Assembly: GCF_014898815.1 (NCBI RefSeq)
Contig: NW_026515539.1
Location: forward strand, 3,534,001 to 3,598,000
DNA length: 64,000 nt
DNA from: Panonychus citri
Lineage: Eukaryota > Arthropoda > Arachnida > Trombidiformes > Tetranychidae
Direction: 5' to 3'
The translations under genes were made by a program, and so were the position numbers. This document shows, in pieces, positions 49,900 to 60,422 of the stretch (the first letter of the stretch is position 1; every line of letters begins with the position of its first letter). The notes under the pieces are model-generated. The model saw only the letters and a program-made list of their open reading frames with translations, did not search any database and was not told the origin of the DNA.

Positions 49900-50525
49900 G
49901 ACAATGAAAAGAATAAAATTATTGAATCAAAACAATAATTATCTTCAACAATAAAATAAAAGATTAAAATCATTGAATCAAAACAACAATTACCTTAAAC
50001 AATTGAATGAAAAGAATTAAATCATTGAATCAGAACAATAATTATCTTCACGAATAGAATAAAAAGATTAAAATCATTGAATCAAAACAACAATTACCTT
50101 CAACAACTGAATGAAAAGAATTAAATCATTGAATCAAAACAATAATTATCTTCAACAACTGAATGAAAAGAATTTTATCATTGAATCAAAACAATAATTA
50201 TCTTCAACAACTGAATGAAAAGAATTTTATCATTGAATCAGAACAATAATTATCTTCACGAATAGAATAAAAAGATTAAAATCATTGAATCAAAACACAT
50301 TACCTTCAACAACTGAATGAAAAGAATTAAATCATTGAATCAAAACAATAATTATCTTCAACAACTGAATGAAAAGAATTTTATCATTGAATCAAAACAA
50401 TAATTATCTTCAACAACTGAATGAAAAGAATTTTATCATTGAATCAAAACAATAATTATCTTCAACAATAGAATAAAAAGATTAAAATCATTGAATCAAA
50501 ACAACAATTACCTTAAACAATAGAA
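49900..50525 (+). repeat. Leader tandem array B, 52-bp unit
   Basis: About twelve units, with ATTGAATC at 49921, 49972, 50023, 50075, 50127, 50179, 50232, 50283, 50333, 50385, 50437 and 50489. Two alternating variants exist (GAATGAAAAGAATT and GAATAAAAAGATTA), suggesting higher-order duplication. Confidence 0.95.
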
Positions 50526-50650
50526 TGAACAATTGAATTACCTTCAACAATTAACAATAGAATGAACAATTGAATTACCTTCAACAATTAACAATAGAAT
50601 GAACAATTGATTTACCTTCAACAATTAAACAATAGAATGAACAATTGAAA
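50523..50650 (+). repeat. Leader tandem array C, 37-bp unit
   Basis: Units begin GAATGAACAATTG at 50523, 50560, 50597 and 50635 (the last partial). The array runs directly on from array B and shares its CCTTCAACAA word. Confidence 0.92.
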
Positions 50651-50908
50651 CCAACCAACCATAATTAAAGCTAATCATTGAATTTTCATGAATTAAAATT
50701 GGACTTAACAATTGAAACCAACCAACCATAATTAAAGGTAATCATTGAACTTTCGCAAATAGTAATTGTACTTAACAATTGAAACCAACCAAACATAATT
50801 AAAGGTAATCATTGAACTTTCATGAATAGTAATTGTACTTAACAATTGAAACCAACCAACCAGAATTAAATTTAATCACTGAACTTTCATGAATCATAAA
50901 TTAACAAC
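50641..50908 (+). repeat. Leader tandem array D, 67-bp unit
   Basis: Four units begin ACAATTGAAACCAACC at 50641, 50708, 50775 and 50842. Each includes AATCATTGAA and TTTCATGAAT (TTTCGCAAAT in one). Confidence 0.92.
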
Positions 50909-50934
50909 TTGAACCTTACTGATATCTTCTCTTT

Positions 50935-51490
50935 ATTCTCTCTCTTATTTTATCTCTCTTACTTTAGTCTCTCTCTTTAGTCTCTCTCTTACTAGTCTCT
51001 CTTACTTTAGTCTCTCTCTTACTTTAGTCTCTCTCTTACTTTAGTCTCTCTCTTACTTTAGTCTCTCTCTCTTACTTTAGTCTCTCTTACTTTAGTCTCT
51101 CTCTCTTACTTTAGTCTCTCTCTTACTTTAGTCTCTCTCTCTTACTTTAGTCTCTCTCTCTTACTTTAGTCTCTCTCTCTCTTACTTTAGTCTCTCTCTC
51201 TTACTTTAGTCTCTCTCTCTTACTTTAGTCTCTCTCTCTCTTATTTTATTCTCTCTCTCTTATTTTAGTCTCTTACTTTAGTCTCTCTCTCTTACTTCAG
51301 TCACTCTCTCTTACTTTAGTCTCTCTCTCTCATTTTATTCTCTCTCTCTTACTTTAGTCTCTCTCTTATTTAGTCTCTCTCTCTTATTTTATTTTCTCTC
51401 TCTTACTTTAGTCTCTCTCTCTTATTTTAGTCTCTCTCTCTTACTATTTTAGTCTCACTCTTTTAATATTAAGTCTCTCTCTTTTAATAT
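50935..51490 (+). repeat. Leader tandem array E, pyrimidine minisatellite ending TTTAG
   Basis: About 28 units of 13-21 bases, typically TCTCTCTCTTACTTTAG, with variable TC number. Each unit has the form of a 3' splice site: a pyrimidine tract followed by TTTAG. The array ends about 60 bases before the small ORF at 51548. Confidence 0.95.
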
Positions 51491-51547
51491 TCATTATGTG
51501 CAAAACATTTTGTTTATTTTTTTGTTTAATCATTATTTTCTGGTGAT

Positions 51548-51739
51548 ATGAATGATAATGATCACCTTTTAGAAATAGAGGAACAGGAAGCTATACACCT
51601 AATATTTGGAATTCAATTTAATGATACTACAATCAAAGTTATACAATTATTAATTCTTCTCTCTCCATTTATCATATTGACAATCTGGTTTACATTTAAA
51701 TTACACCAATTTTATATTGAAACACACTTTTCTCCTTAA
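51548..51739 (+). CDS. Small membrane-protein ORF upstream of gag (63 aa)
   Basis: An intact ORF in the element, from ATG 51548 to TAA 51737-51739. The first 20 residues are acidic (MNDNDHLLEIEEQEA). One predicted transmembrane helix follows (VIQLLILLSPFIILTIWFTF) with a short tail. The stop is two bases before the gag ATG at 51742, so coupled termination and re-initiation is possible. I know of no standard gypsy protein in this position. It is short, but its composition and placement are not random-looking. Confidence 0.55.
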   Translation: MNDNDHLLEIEEQEAIHLIFGIQFNDTTIKVIQLLILLSPFIILTIWFTFKLHQFYIETHFSP

Positions 51740-51741
51740 TT

Positions 51742-52801
51742 ATGGATGATCAACCTCTATTAACTACCCCGGTGCTGGGGATAGGTAGAGAAAAGAAAAA
51801 TAAATTAAATTCAACGGTAAATCAACAATTACATATTCCTAATTTCTCCGGTGATGGGGATGAGGATTTATTAGATTGGCTTGATCATTTTGAATCAGCT
51901 GCAGTTGCTCTTGATTGGGATGAAGAGATTAAACTAAAAGCTTTACCTGCTTATTTAACTGGTACCGCTAGTAGATGGTACCGATGTAGAATTAAGCCCT
52001 TAACTGGTGATAATATTCCGAAAACTTTTGAAGATTTAAAAGTCAAATTGGTTTCAGATTTAGCTCCTTCAGGTTACCGGAAAATTTAATTAAAGAGTTA
52101 AATAATAAGAAACAACGTTCAGATCAATCAGCTATTTCTTACTCTTACGAGGTTCGAGATCTATGTAGAAGAATTAACCCAGACATGCAAGAAGAATTAG
52201 TAAATAGCTTCATCGACAGAGGTTTAAAATCAAACATCCGAACTAGATTAGATTTACTAACAGCTGATTCTACCTCTGACTTTATTACTAAAGTAACATT
52301 AGCTGAACGATCACTATCAAAAATGATGATTTAACTGAATCCGAAGAGAATGAACAGTTAAAAAATACAATAACGGCATTATCGCAACATTTACAACAAA
52401 TTACCGAAAGATTAGATTGCTTAACTTTCCAACAAGATATGAAAAAGCGAGAGAGAGACAATTATCGTAATCGAAATGATTATGGAAATAGTAATTATCG
52501 AAATGATAACTATCGAACTGAAAATTATCGAAATACAAATAATTATCGTAACTATCGAAATAATTACAGAATGAATAACTATCGACCAAGTAATCAATCA
52601 AACGATAATAATCAACCAATCATATGTTACGGTTGCAATGAGCCTGGACATAAAAGAAATGAATGTCCCCGAAGAGCGGACAGACCTCGGGATGATCAAA
52701 AAAGTATTGGATGGGCAACTCAAGGTCCATCAACATCTAAAGATGATAATTGGAGAACCCAAAATCAATCACAAGATAATAGAAAACAACCATGGTTTTA
52801 A
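51742..52801 (+). pseudogene. gag: gag (capsid and nucleocapsid), frame-broken
   Basis: The capsid part starts at ATG 51742 and is open to 52089. It carries the retrotransposon Gag signature (FSGDGDEDLLDWLDHFE, then LPAYLTGTASRWYR). The frame changes at 52076-52090 and again in an A-run near 52327. The nucleocapsid part (52439-52801) is Arg/Asn/Tyr-rich with RNYR-like repeats and one CX2CX4HX4C zinc knuckle (CYGCNEPGHKRNEC, 52625-52666). Gag forms the particle core and packages element RNA. The breaks as given would prevent full-length Gag. Confidence 0.85.
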
Positions 52802-55800
52802 ACAGAAATTTGAGTAGATCCTCGTTCGATGCGTCCACTCGGCCAGATGAATATAAAAGTTACCCTCAATCAAATACACCACGAAATCGATCACTAAGTC
52901 CTCGACCTAGAGGACGACCACGACAAAATTCTCCTCACCCTCAAGGTAGAGGTAGACCAAGATCGAGATCAAGATCACCATCAAGTGACAAAAGAACTAA
53001 AGTAGTTAAAACAGTTTATACTGAATATGGTGATGATGATGATGAAGTAAAATTTCAGTTCAATCATTTCAAATTTATTTAAAGAAAGAATCAATTAATA
53101 TTTACTAGAGCAAAAATTAAGGAAACAGAAGTAGAATGTTTGGTCGACACCGGAGCCGAAGTCTCATTACTTTCCAAACAATTAGCTCATAAATTGTCAC
53201 TGAATTATCATAACTATAAAGGTCCGATTCATTTAACTGCAGGGAACCAACCATTGAAAGTGATTGGTGAAACTTATATTAAATTAGAGATTCCCGATGG
53301 TCCAACTAAAATAGAAATTAAATCACCTATGATCATTGTTGACACCTTGCCGTCAGGAATTGAGGCCATCATTGGACAAAATATTCTAGAAAAGGGAAAA
53401 TTTTTCATCGATTGTAAACGGAGAAAATTAATTATTCCATTAAACCCAAAAGAAAAATTTGAAAACATAGATTTAAATTTTAAATCAAATATGCAACTAA
53501 CCACATCATCAATCGTCTCATCTAATTATGATTCGAATCAAATACAATCATCAACAAATTCACAATTAATTACAAGAAGTGACTATTCATCAACAATTAG
53601 TTTATCTTCATTATTTTCAGTCTCCGTGATGGGAAGAAAATTTTGTTGATGAAGAAATTTACATCAATAATATAATTAATGATTTAAAACTTGAAGTGAA
53701 CAGTGAAATTCAACCCACAACACGAAACAAATTAAATGAATTAATAACTAAATATCGAGTGGTTTTCGCCATCCAAAGAGTTAGATTCTCTAATGTTTAC
53801 TCACTCAATTGATACTGGAAATCATCCTCCAATATCTCAAAACCTTATCGAATGTCAGATTTGAAAAGAAAAGTAGCAGAAACTTCAATTAACGAATTAA
53901 TAGATGATGGAATTGTTATCCCATCCTGCTCACCTTGGTCATCACCAATTGTATTAGTATCAAAAGGGAACCACAGAGATGCGATTGTGTGTATAGAAAA
54001 TTAAATGAGATAACTGTTAAAGATAAATTTCCATTACCAAATATTCAAGATTATCTTGATAGTTTAAGAGGAATGAAATTCTATTCATTATTAGACTTAA
54101 GATCAGGTTATCATCAAATGGCAATGGATCCAAAGGATCAGCCTAAGACAGCATTTGTCACTCCAAGTGGGTTGTACGAATACACTAGATTACCATTTGG
54201 ATTAGCAAATGGACCTTCATCATTTAAGGATGATGACTATTGTTTTGAGTGGATTAATTTATAATACTTGTTTAGTTTTTATTGATGATTTATTAATTTA
54301 TTCAGAAAATGAAGAAGAACATTTAAGTAAATTAGAATATTTACGAGACTCCAGAATGCAGGGTTAACTTTAAAACCTAATAAATGTTCATTTTGAAAAG
54401 AAAATTCTATTCTTAGGACACGTGATTAGTGAGAATGGTCAAGTTGACCCAGAGAAAATAATAAAAGTTCAACAATTTCCTACTCCTAGGACAGTTAGAG
54501 ATATAAAATCTTTTGTTGCTTTATGCTCTTATTATCGAAGATTCATAAAAGACTTCGCTAACATCGCCCGACCTCTCACTAACTTAACAAGAAAAGATTT
54601 ACCTTTTGATTGGGGGCCAGAACAAGAAAACGCTTTTAATGAGTTGAAATTTAAATTAACAACACCACCAGTTCTTGCTCATTATGATCCAGCAAAAGAA
54701 ACTCAATTGCGAGTGGACGCCTCAGGTTATGGTCTCGGAGCAATTCTCTTACAAAAGGATGATAATGGTTATCACCCTGTTGGATTCGCCTCCCGAATAT
54801 TAAGAGGAGCAGAGTTACATTATCCAGTATCTGATAAGGAATGCTTGGCCATCGTTTGGGCAGTACAAAAATTCCAAGTCTATTTAGAGGGAATTAAATT
54901 TGAAGTAGTAACTGATCACTGTGCCTTATGCACATTCATTCAAAAGATCCTTCCTCGCTTACAGCGATATGCAATGGCCTCCAATCATTTGATTTTTCAG
55001 TTAAATATAAATCAGGAAAATTCATGCTGATGCCGATTGTTTATCACGATATCCTGTTGATGATATTGTCTATGATAATCAAAAGGATGAATGTGAAGAA
55101 CTGTTCACATTATTAGTTAACCAAATTATTGAAGAAAAATAGACTTAGTTGATGAACAACGAAGAGATCAACGAATCATAAAATAATTGAACAATTAGAA
55201 AACTTTCTCATTTAGATCCCAAGAAAGAAAATTAATTTCTAGTATAGAATTCGAGAGAATCTATTATACCGATTAACAATTAACCATTATGGAGAGAGTT
55301 GGAATATAGTTATTCCTAAAAGATTAATTAACAAATTTTGCATGAATATCATGATTCGATCTTGTCCGGTCACCCAGGATCTTTTCCACTTACAATAAAA
55401 TTAAACAACATTATTGGTGGCCACATGAGTAGAGATGTAACAAATTACGTTCGAAGTTGTCTAATCTGTCAATTAGATAAAAGAGGAAGTGGAACCTTAG
55501 AAGCTCCATTAAAATCAATAATTAATAATGCATTCGAGAAAATTGGAATCGATTTAATTGGTCCCTTCCAACATCTAAGAAAAATAATTATATTATAGTA
55601 TGTACCGATTACTTTACACGATGGGTAGAGGTTGCAGCAATCAAAATATGACCGCTGAATCAACAGCGACTTTCCTAATTAACTCGATCTTCCTCAGACA
55701 TGGTTGCCCCAGAACAATTGTCTCAGATCAAGGTAGAAATTTTATATCTTCAGTGGTTGATCAAATTAGAGTTTTCCAAAGTAAATGGTCATTTTCAACC

Positions 55801-56300
55801 GCCTATCATCCAGCAACAAATGGCTTAACAGAAAGGTCAATCAAACATTATGTTCAATGTTAACTCATTATTGTAAAAGAAAATACTCAAAGTGGAGTGA
55901 ATTAATCCGGTGCTGGGATTCGCTTATAACTGAGAATCAATCTACGAAAGCCTCTCCTTCTATTTACTATATGTCGTCAACCAACCTTACCCATTGATAT
56001 TATAATTAACAACCAGACATTTAAACAATTACCATCTAACTTAAAATCAACAATCGAAAATGGCCTGAGATTTATGATCAACAAAACTTTACTCATTGAA
56101 CTCAAAGAAAATCAAAAATTCAACATGATCGGAAGAAATTACGAACCTATCAAGTAGGAGATGAAGTAATGTACAAGCAATTTCAGGGACCAAAGAAACT
56201 GAAACAAAATTCAAAGGACCATATAAAGTAATAGAAAACAAGGAGACACCACTTATAAAATATTAAGAACAGATAAAAGGAAAATGAGACGAGCATAGTA
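52802..56300 (+). pseudogene. pol: pol: protease, RT, RNase H, integrase, frame-broken
   Basis: A basic Arg/Ser/Pro-rich linker (to 53082) leads to a retroviral-type aspartic protease with DTGAE (53144-53158) and IIGQNIL. Reverse transcriptase runs about 53860-54440: PWSSPIVLV, LLDLRSGYHQM, LPFGLANGPSSF and the catalytic FIDDLL (about 54281). RNase H follows with LRVDASGYGLGA and TDHCA (to 55030). Integrase has its HHCC finger (55338-55480), core segments IDLIGP, VSDQGRNF and NGLTERS (55545-55840), and a GPYKV module near 56220. This copies element RNA to DNA and inserts it. At least six frame changes or stops interrupt it (near 53080, 53650, 54260, 54390, 55020 and 55590, among others). Confidence 0.88.
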
Positions 56301-56372
56301 ACCAACTCAAGCCGTACTTTCATAGAAATTTAATCAATTTAGTAACAATTTTAAGCATACTCACACGAGTAG

Positions 56373-57891
56373 ATGCTAGAAATTTCTCCTTTCATTAGTG
56401 GTGAACCTATTCTATGGAGAAAAACTGATCACCCAAGAAAATCAGCTCAACAGGTCTCTGTTATACTAGCATTTTCAAACCCATGTAAAGAAACAATCGT
56501 TCTAAAACAGACAAGGAAAGAAATGAATCCATTACATGTGAGTATAATCCAGCCATGTAAATTAGTAAGGAGATTTCTAGACAAATTTGAAGACCATTGT
56601 TCATCATTTATTGATGAAAATTACATAAATCCTATTCGTAATATACCGAACGTAACAACCCAACCAGAAGAAAATATTATAAAAATAAGACGAGAAATAA
56701 TCACTCTGGGAACTGTAGCCTCCACAATAATAGTTGGTGGAATAGTAATTAGTGGCGTTAACTATTTATATAAACACATTTTCCCTCCCGAAATAGAAAT
56801 ACAACCAGTACTAACAGCCATCGCAGAGTCTAACCAAGAATATAAGAAGCTGATAAAAAAACAGTTTGAACAATTACATAATGTAAGCCAACAACTGTTT
56901 TATATTCAATTCGATGTGAATCAACTGCCTCAATATTTACCGATATTAACATTTCAAGCCGCCGATACAGTAACTCAAGCAAATAACCAACTTAACCAAT
57001 TAAAACATTTTAATGAAACCATTAGAGAAGCTAAACCAAGGATTGATAAGAATTTCTTTAAATTCTTCAAAATTATTTTACCATGCTCACCAGAATGTTC
57101 ATTAGATGAAATTGAAAATGTTAATGTAATACAATAACGAAAGATTTCCAACATTAATGATAAATTTTACAACATTTTTACGAGATACCACTAACCAAAT
57201 ATTTCAAGCAGATGCATTTACATTATATAATAAAAATAATACACACACTTGTAAAGTTACATATAAAGGTCCAGAATATGTATTAGTCAACATCACTGAT
57301 TATCGATTCTGTGAGATTAGCGAGAAGGATTTGAAAGGTCATAATCCTATTTTTAAGAAAGTATCGAATTGTAAAGAAAACTTGAAGAAAATTGAACTTT
57401 GGAAGAATGAAGTTTGTTTCAGCATAGCCTAATGTTACCACATACGCAGAAACGATTCAAGTTAAAAGAGAGTATATTTAATACATTGTGCAGGACACCA
57501 ATTACTTTATATAGTAATATTAAATATATTTGTCCAAATAATGTGATAAGATTATCAAAATATACCAATTTTACTATCGATGACCTAGAATATACAGTTC
57601 AAAGTTTTCACAGTCAAGGTTCACCGGTATCAGAATACACATGCAATCAATTTACGATTAACTCAACCATCGGCTAAAGAATTACAAATTGAACCACTTG
57701 ATTTCACATTAATCGATGAAGCTCAAGAGAAATTGAAACAAGTATCAATCATCTTAAAATCAATTGGAAAATGAATGTCCCAATGGATTTGGATACTTAT
57801 TAGTATTACCATCAGCTTCTGTTGTGTTATTGGTTGTAGATTAACCTTATCCAAAAGATCAATCAACTCTGTGATAGTTGCTAGAAAATAA
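56373..57891 (+). pseudogene. env: env-like fusion glycoprotein gene, frame-broken
   Basis: The third retroviral gene lies after integrase. The first segment (56373-57137) has a KIRR furin-like site followed by a hydrophobic Gly/Ile-rich stretch (LGTVASTIIVGGIVISG), as in a fusion peptide, and then a heptad-like helical region rich in Gln and Leu. Segments at 57157-57432 and 57414-57677 add several Cys and N-glycosylation sites. A C-terminal membrane anchor (WILISITISFCCVIG) and a basic tail lie at 57777-57891. Hydrophobic sequence at about 56335-56370 may be the signal peptide. The layout resembles the F-type env of errantiviruses. Frames change near 57137-57157, 57420, 57670 and 57770. Confidence 0.65.
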
Positions 57892-57950
57892 GGAAAATAA
57901 GGACGTTATTATACCTTACATCAGTGTTATTAATACAATTAAAATCAATG

Positions 57951-58215
57951 CTCCGGTTGGGGCAGGTTTTCGAATTTCTCCGGTGATGGAGATAAAATTA
58001 ATTAAATAATGATAAATTCAATTCACCTGGTGATGGAATAGAATAAATTAACCAAAATCATCTTTTCACCCGGTGATTGGGTTTTGAAGTTCTAATGATA
58101 AAGTTTAATTAACCTGGTGATTGGGTATTAAAATTCAAATTTATGATAAAATTTCAATCAGCCCGGTGATGGGTAATTTAATACTTATTATTCAAAACCT
58201 GGTGATTTGGGGTAG
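57951..58215 (+). repeat. CCGGTGATGG-like motif array
   Basis: Seven copies of YCSGGTKRTKGG-type words at about 57952, 57978, 58025, 58068, 58112, 58162 and 58198, mostly 43-50 bases apart in AT-rich DNA. Single relatives occur at the start of gag (51767 and 51847), in pol (55905) and before the 3' LTR (59696). Function unknown. Confidence 0.8.
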
Positions 58216-58263
58216 ATGAATAATTGAAATTTTCTTCTTTCTTTTCTTTATTTTACAATTAGG

Positions 58264-59609
58264 ATGGAAGACGACTGGAATGCAACAAATGCCCTCCAGA
58301 TCCAAAGCTAATCGCTTTCCAAAGAAAATGGAAAATTTACAACTAAAAACGGTCCAGGTTTCTTCATTTCATCAAAACAAAAAGAAAACTAATCAAGATT
58401 ATAACAATCATTTTAAACCAGTTTCACCAAGTTCAGTATTTAGAAAATGTTATCTGATTTTGTCTATCTTCGCCTCTAAATACACTAATTACTATGGTCA
58501 TGTTTGGAGACCAGAGTTAGTATCACCAGATTATGATATATGTGGCACCCCAAAAGAGATGAACAAATTCACGAAGTTAACAGTCACAGCAAACCACCCG
58601 GACAAATTACAAACTGCTCACCAAAACTTATTATATTACACTAGAAACTAAATTACCAGAACAGTAGAAACTCAACAAAATCAATCTTATCGATTTACCA
58701 GAAAACATTGTTCCTATGCTTCCGCTTTAACCACACTAAGATAAATTGTGAATACTGCTCATACTGTAGTGAACCTGGTCATTTCAGAAAAATTGTCCTG
58801 AATTACCTTTTAAAACTGATCAACAAGTAAATATAAATACCGTACAATCTAGACCAACAAAATATTCCTATGCACGAGAACAACGACGAGTTAGAAGAAA
58901 ATAAGGAAGCATATGGAGGTAAACCTTTTGGAAAACCTAAATAATCCAATACCTGAACATTTGAAAAATATGTTCCAATTGGCCTGAAAATAATAAAAAG
59001 AAACATTATCCCTTGACATCGAAGGTGATGGAAATAATGTAGGAAGCGTACATTTATCAGGATGGTTTGGCAATGTAATTAGAATACAAACAGTATATTA
59101 TGCTCAGGTAAAAACACTACAATATCAAACCCAAATACTGAATCACTGGACTACAAATCAATGATTTAGCAACAGGATTAAGCCTGGACGAGATATGCCA
59201 ATACAGAATTAGCCATCGAAGAAGATTATTAACACAAGGGAAAGACGATTTGAATAAACTCGAGTTAACGACATCTAAACTAAAAGCATCGTTCATCCAA
59301 CACGTTGACTTACAAGATCTTTGGCCTGGACAACAACCAATAGGATTAGTTTCATTAGATAAATTTTTATTCTTTAATCATCAAAAATTACGTAGAGATG
59401 ATGATAAACATGTAACCATTGGACATTCTCCTGAGAGGGATTCTCGAGTCACTCTTAAAGCATACATCGAATTACAAAAGATGAAAGATAAAAACATTCC
59501 TGTCCCCACAGCTGAAGTCGTTCGAGATATGGTAAAAATGGGACAAAATATTCATCACTGGCTCCAATTGCATTCAAATAATCCGATTGAAATAATAACT
59601 TTAGACTGA
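58264..59609 (+). pseudogene. Extra 3' ORF with zinc knuckle, unrecognised, frame-broken
   Basis: Downstream of env lies a further region of protein-like sequence. The segments are 58280-58651 (basic start MQQMPSRSKANRFPKKM, then HVWRPELVSPDYDICG), a middle part at about 58700-59240, and 59250-59609 (QHVDLQDLWPGQQPIGLVSL, ending IEIITLD and a stop). A CX2CX4H zinc-knuckle-like stretch (CSYCSEPGHFRK) at about 58756-58793 loses its last Cys to a frame change in an A-run. This is a second knuckle, distinct from that of gag. I do not recognise the family. It could be an accessory RNA-binding protein or a captured gag-like segment. Confidence 0.5.
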
Positions 59610-59786
59610 CATGTCCATTGACTATTAATTATTACTAACTTTAATTCTATGTTTCAATATCGTTTATATTTTTTTATATACTTTGTAAATAATGTCCGGT
59701 GATGGATAATATTATATATTAATTAATTTCCTAATAATTGTAAATCAACGGGGACGTTGATACTTTTCTATGTACCCCCGAAGAAC

Positions 59787-60039
59787 TGTAACCAAACTGG
59801 TTACACCACCAGTTTCTTTGTTCAACCAGGTACCACCTCTCACGTGGTACCTGGTTGATCTGATTGGATAAAATTTTAGGAGGATGAAGAAGGTGATGGA
59901 GACAATTTTCTCCCTCACCGCCAATATAATGGCCAAACAAACGGCCATTTTATCATGGAATCGGGGTTGTAGTTACCCAAATTATATTTTATATAATTTT
60001 GTTATTAAAAGTTTCTTTTCCTTGTTACCAATTGTGACA
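59787..60039 (+). repeat. 3' LTR (253 bp)
   Basis: Reads base for base as the 5' LTR by eye, including the 13-bp hairpin at 59824-59856. No strong polypurine tract precedes it; the nearest purines are GAAGAA at about 59780-59785 and CGGGGACG at about 59748. Confidence 0.95.
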
Positions 60040-60043
60040 ACAG
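60040..60043. other. Target site duplication, right copy (ACAG)
   Basis: ACAG immediately follows the terminal CA of the 3' LTR and matches 48748-48751. Confidence 0.65.
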
Positions 60044-60134
60044 CAATCAATTTCTAAGGTAACAATTAATTGTTAATTGAATTCATTGAATCGATGATGG
60101 AAATTAACATTTTCCAAATCAATTAATGTTCTCA

Positions 60135-60422
60135 TCATTGGTTCTCTCGAATTTCTTTTTCCCCGTAGACCAAAATTTCTTGTCCGAATTTGTCCTTAAA
60201 CAAAATATTCTTATGATTGATTATCCATGTTATCGTTATATTATTATCTACGAAATTCGATAAAAGTTCATATTCGATGTTCTTTTCTTCAGGGCATCGT
60301 GAGTTCTTATCGAGATCTCTTGTTCTTGAATTTCTTTTTCTCTCTCTCTCTTCTAATTTGAATACATGATGAACATGATAATAAATAGAAAAAGTCACCA
60401 AGAAGATGATAAACTTTTCCAT
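60135..60422 (-). CDS. Possible small secreted protein (95 aa), uncertain
   Basis: An intact minus-strand ORF from ATG 60422 to TGA. It begins with a hydrophobic leader (MEKFIIFLVTFSIYYHVHHVF) like a signal peptide, then a Glu/Arg/Lys-rich stretch generated partly by a GA repeat. The C-terminal half is mixed (NNITITWIINHKNILFKDKF) with one potential N-glycosylation site. It lies just outside the retroelement. No family was recognised. It may be chance, since one segment is repeat-derived. Confidence 0.35.
   Translation of the reverse strand: MEKFIIFLVTFSIYYHVHHVFKLEERERKRNSRTRDLDKNSRCPEEKNIEYELLSNFVDNNITITWIINHKNILFKDKFGQEILVYGEKEIRENQ

Larger units (their letters stand above)
48753..60039 (+). 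mobile_element. Ty3/gypsy (errantivirus-like) endogenous retrovirus, 11.3 kb
   Basis: The element is a complete LTR-to-LTR insertion in plus orientation. Order: 253-bp LTR, primer-binding site, 2.7 kb repeat-rich leader, small membrane ORF, gag, pol (protease-RT-RNase H-integrase), env-like gene, CCGGTGATGG motif array, extra 3' ORF, LTR. Domain order in pol and the GPY-type integrase end place it in Ty3/gypsy, and the env places it with errantivirus-like members. The two LTRs read as identical, implying recent insertion. Gag, pol, env and the 3' ORF are nevertheless broken by many small frame changes. It sits in non-coding DNA between the 43734-44381 gene and the elongase gene. Confidence 0.93.

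Noticed and set aside
49092..50908. Regular direct repeats that could suggest a CRISPR array
   Set aside because: The units are contiguous tandem repeats without unique spacers, inside a eukaryotic LTR element.
52797..52803. TTTAAAC, a classic -1 slippery heptamer, at the gag/pol boundary
   Set aside because: Its phase is wrong: the gag frame reads TTT TAA here, whereas a working site would need TTA AAC in the gag frame. Surrounding frame breaks make any recoding claim unsafe.
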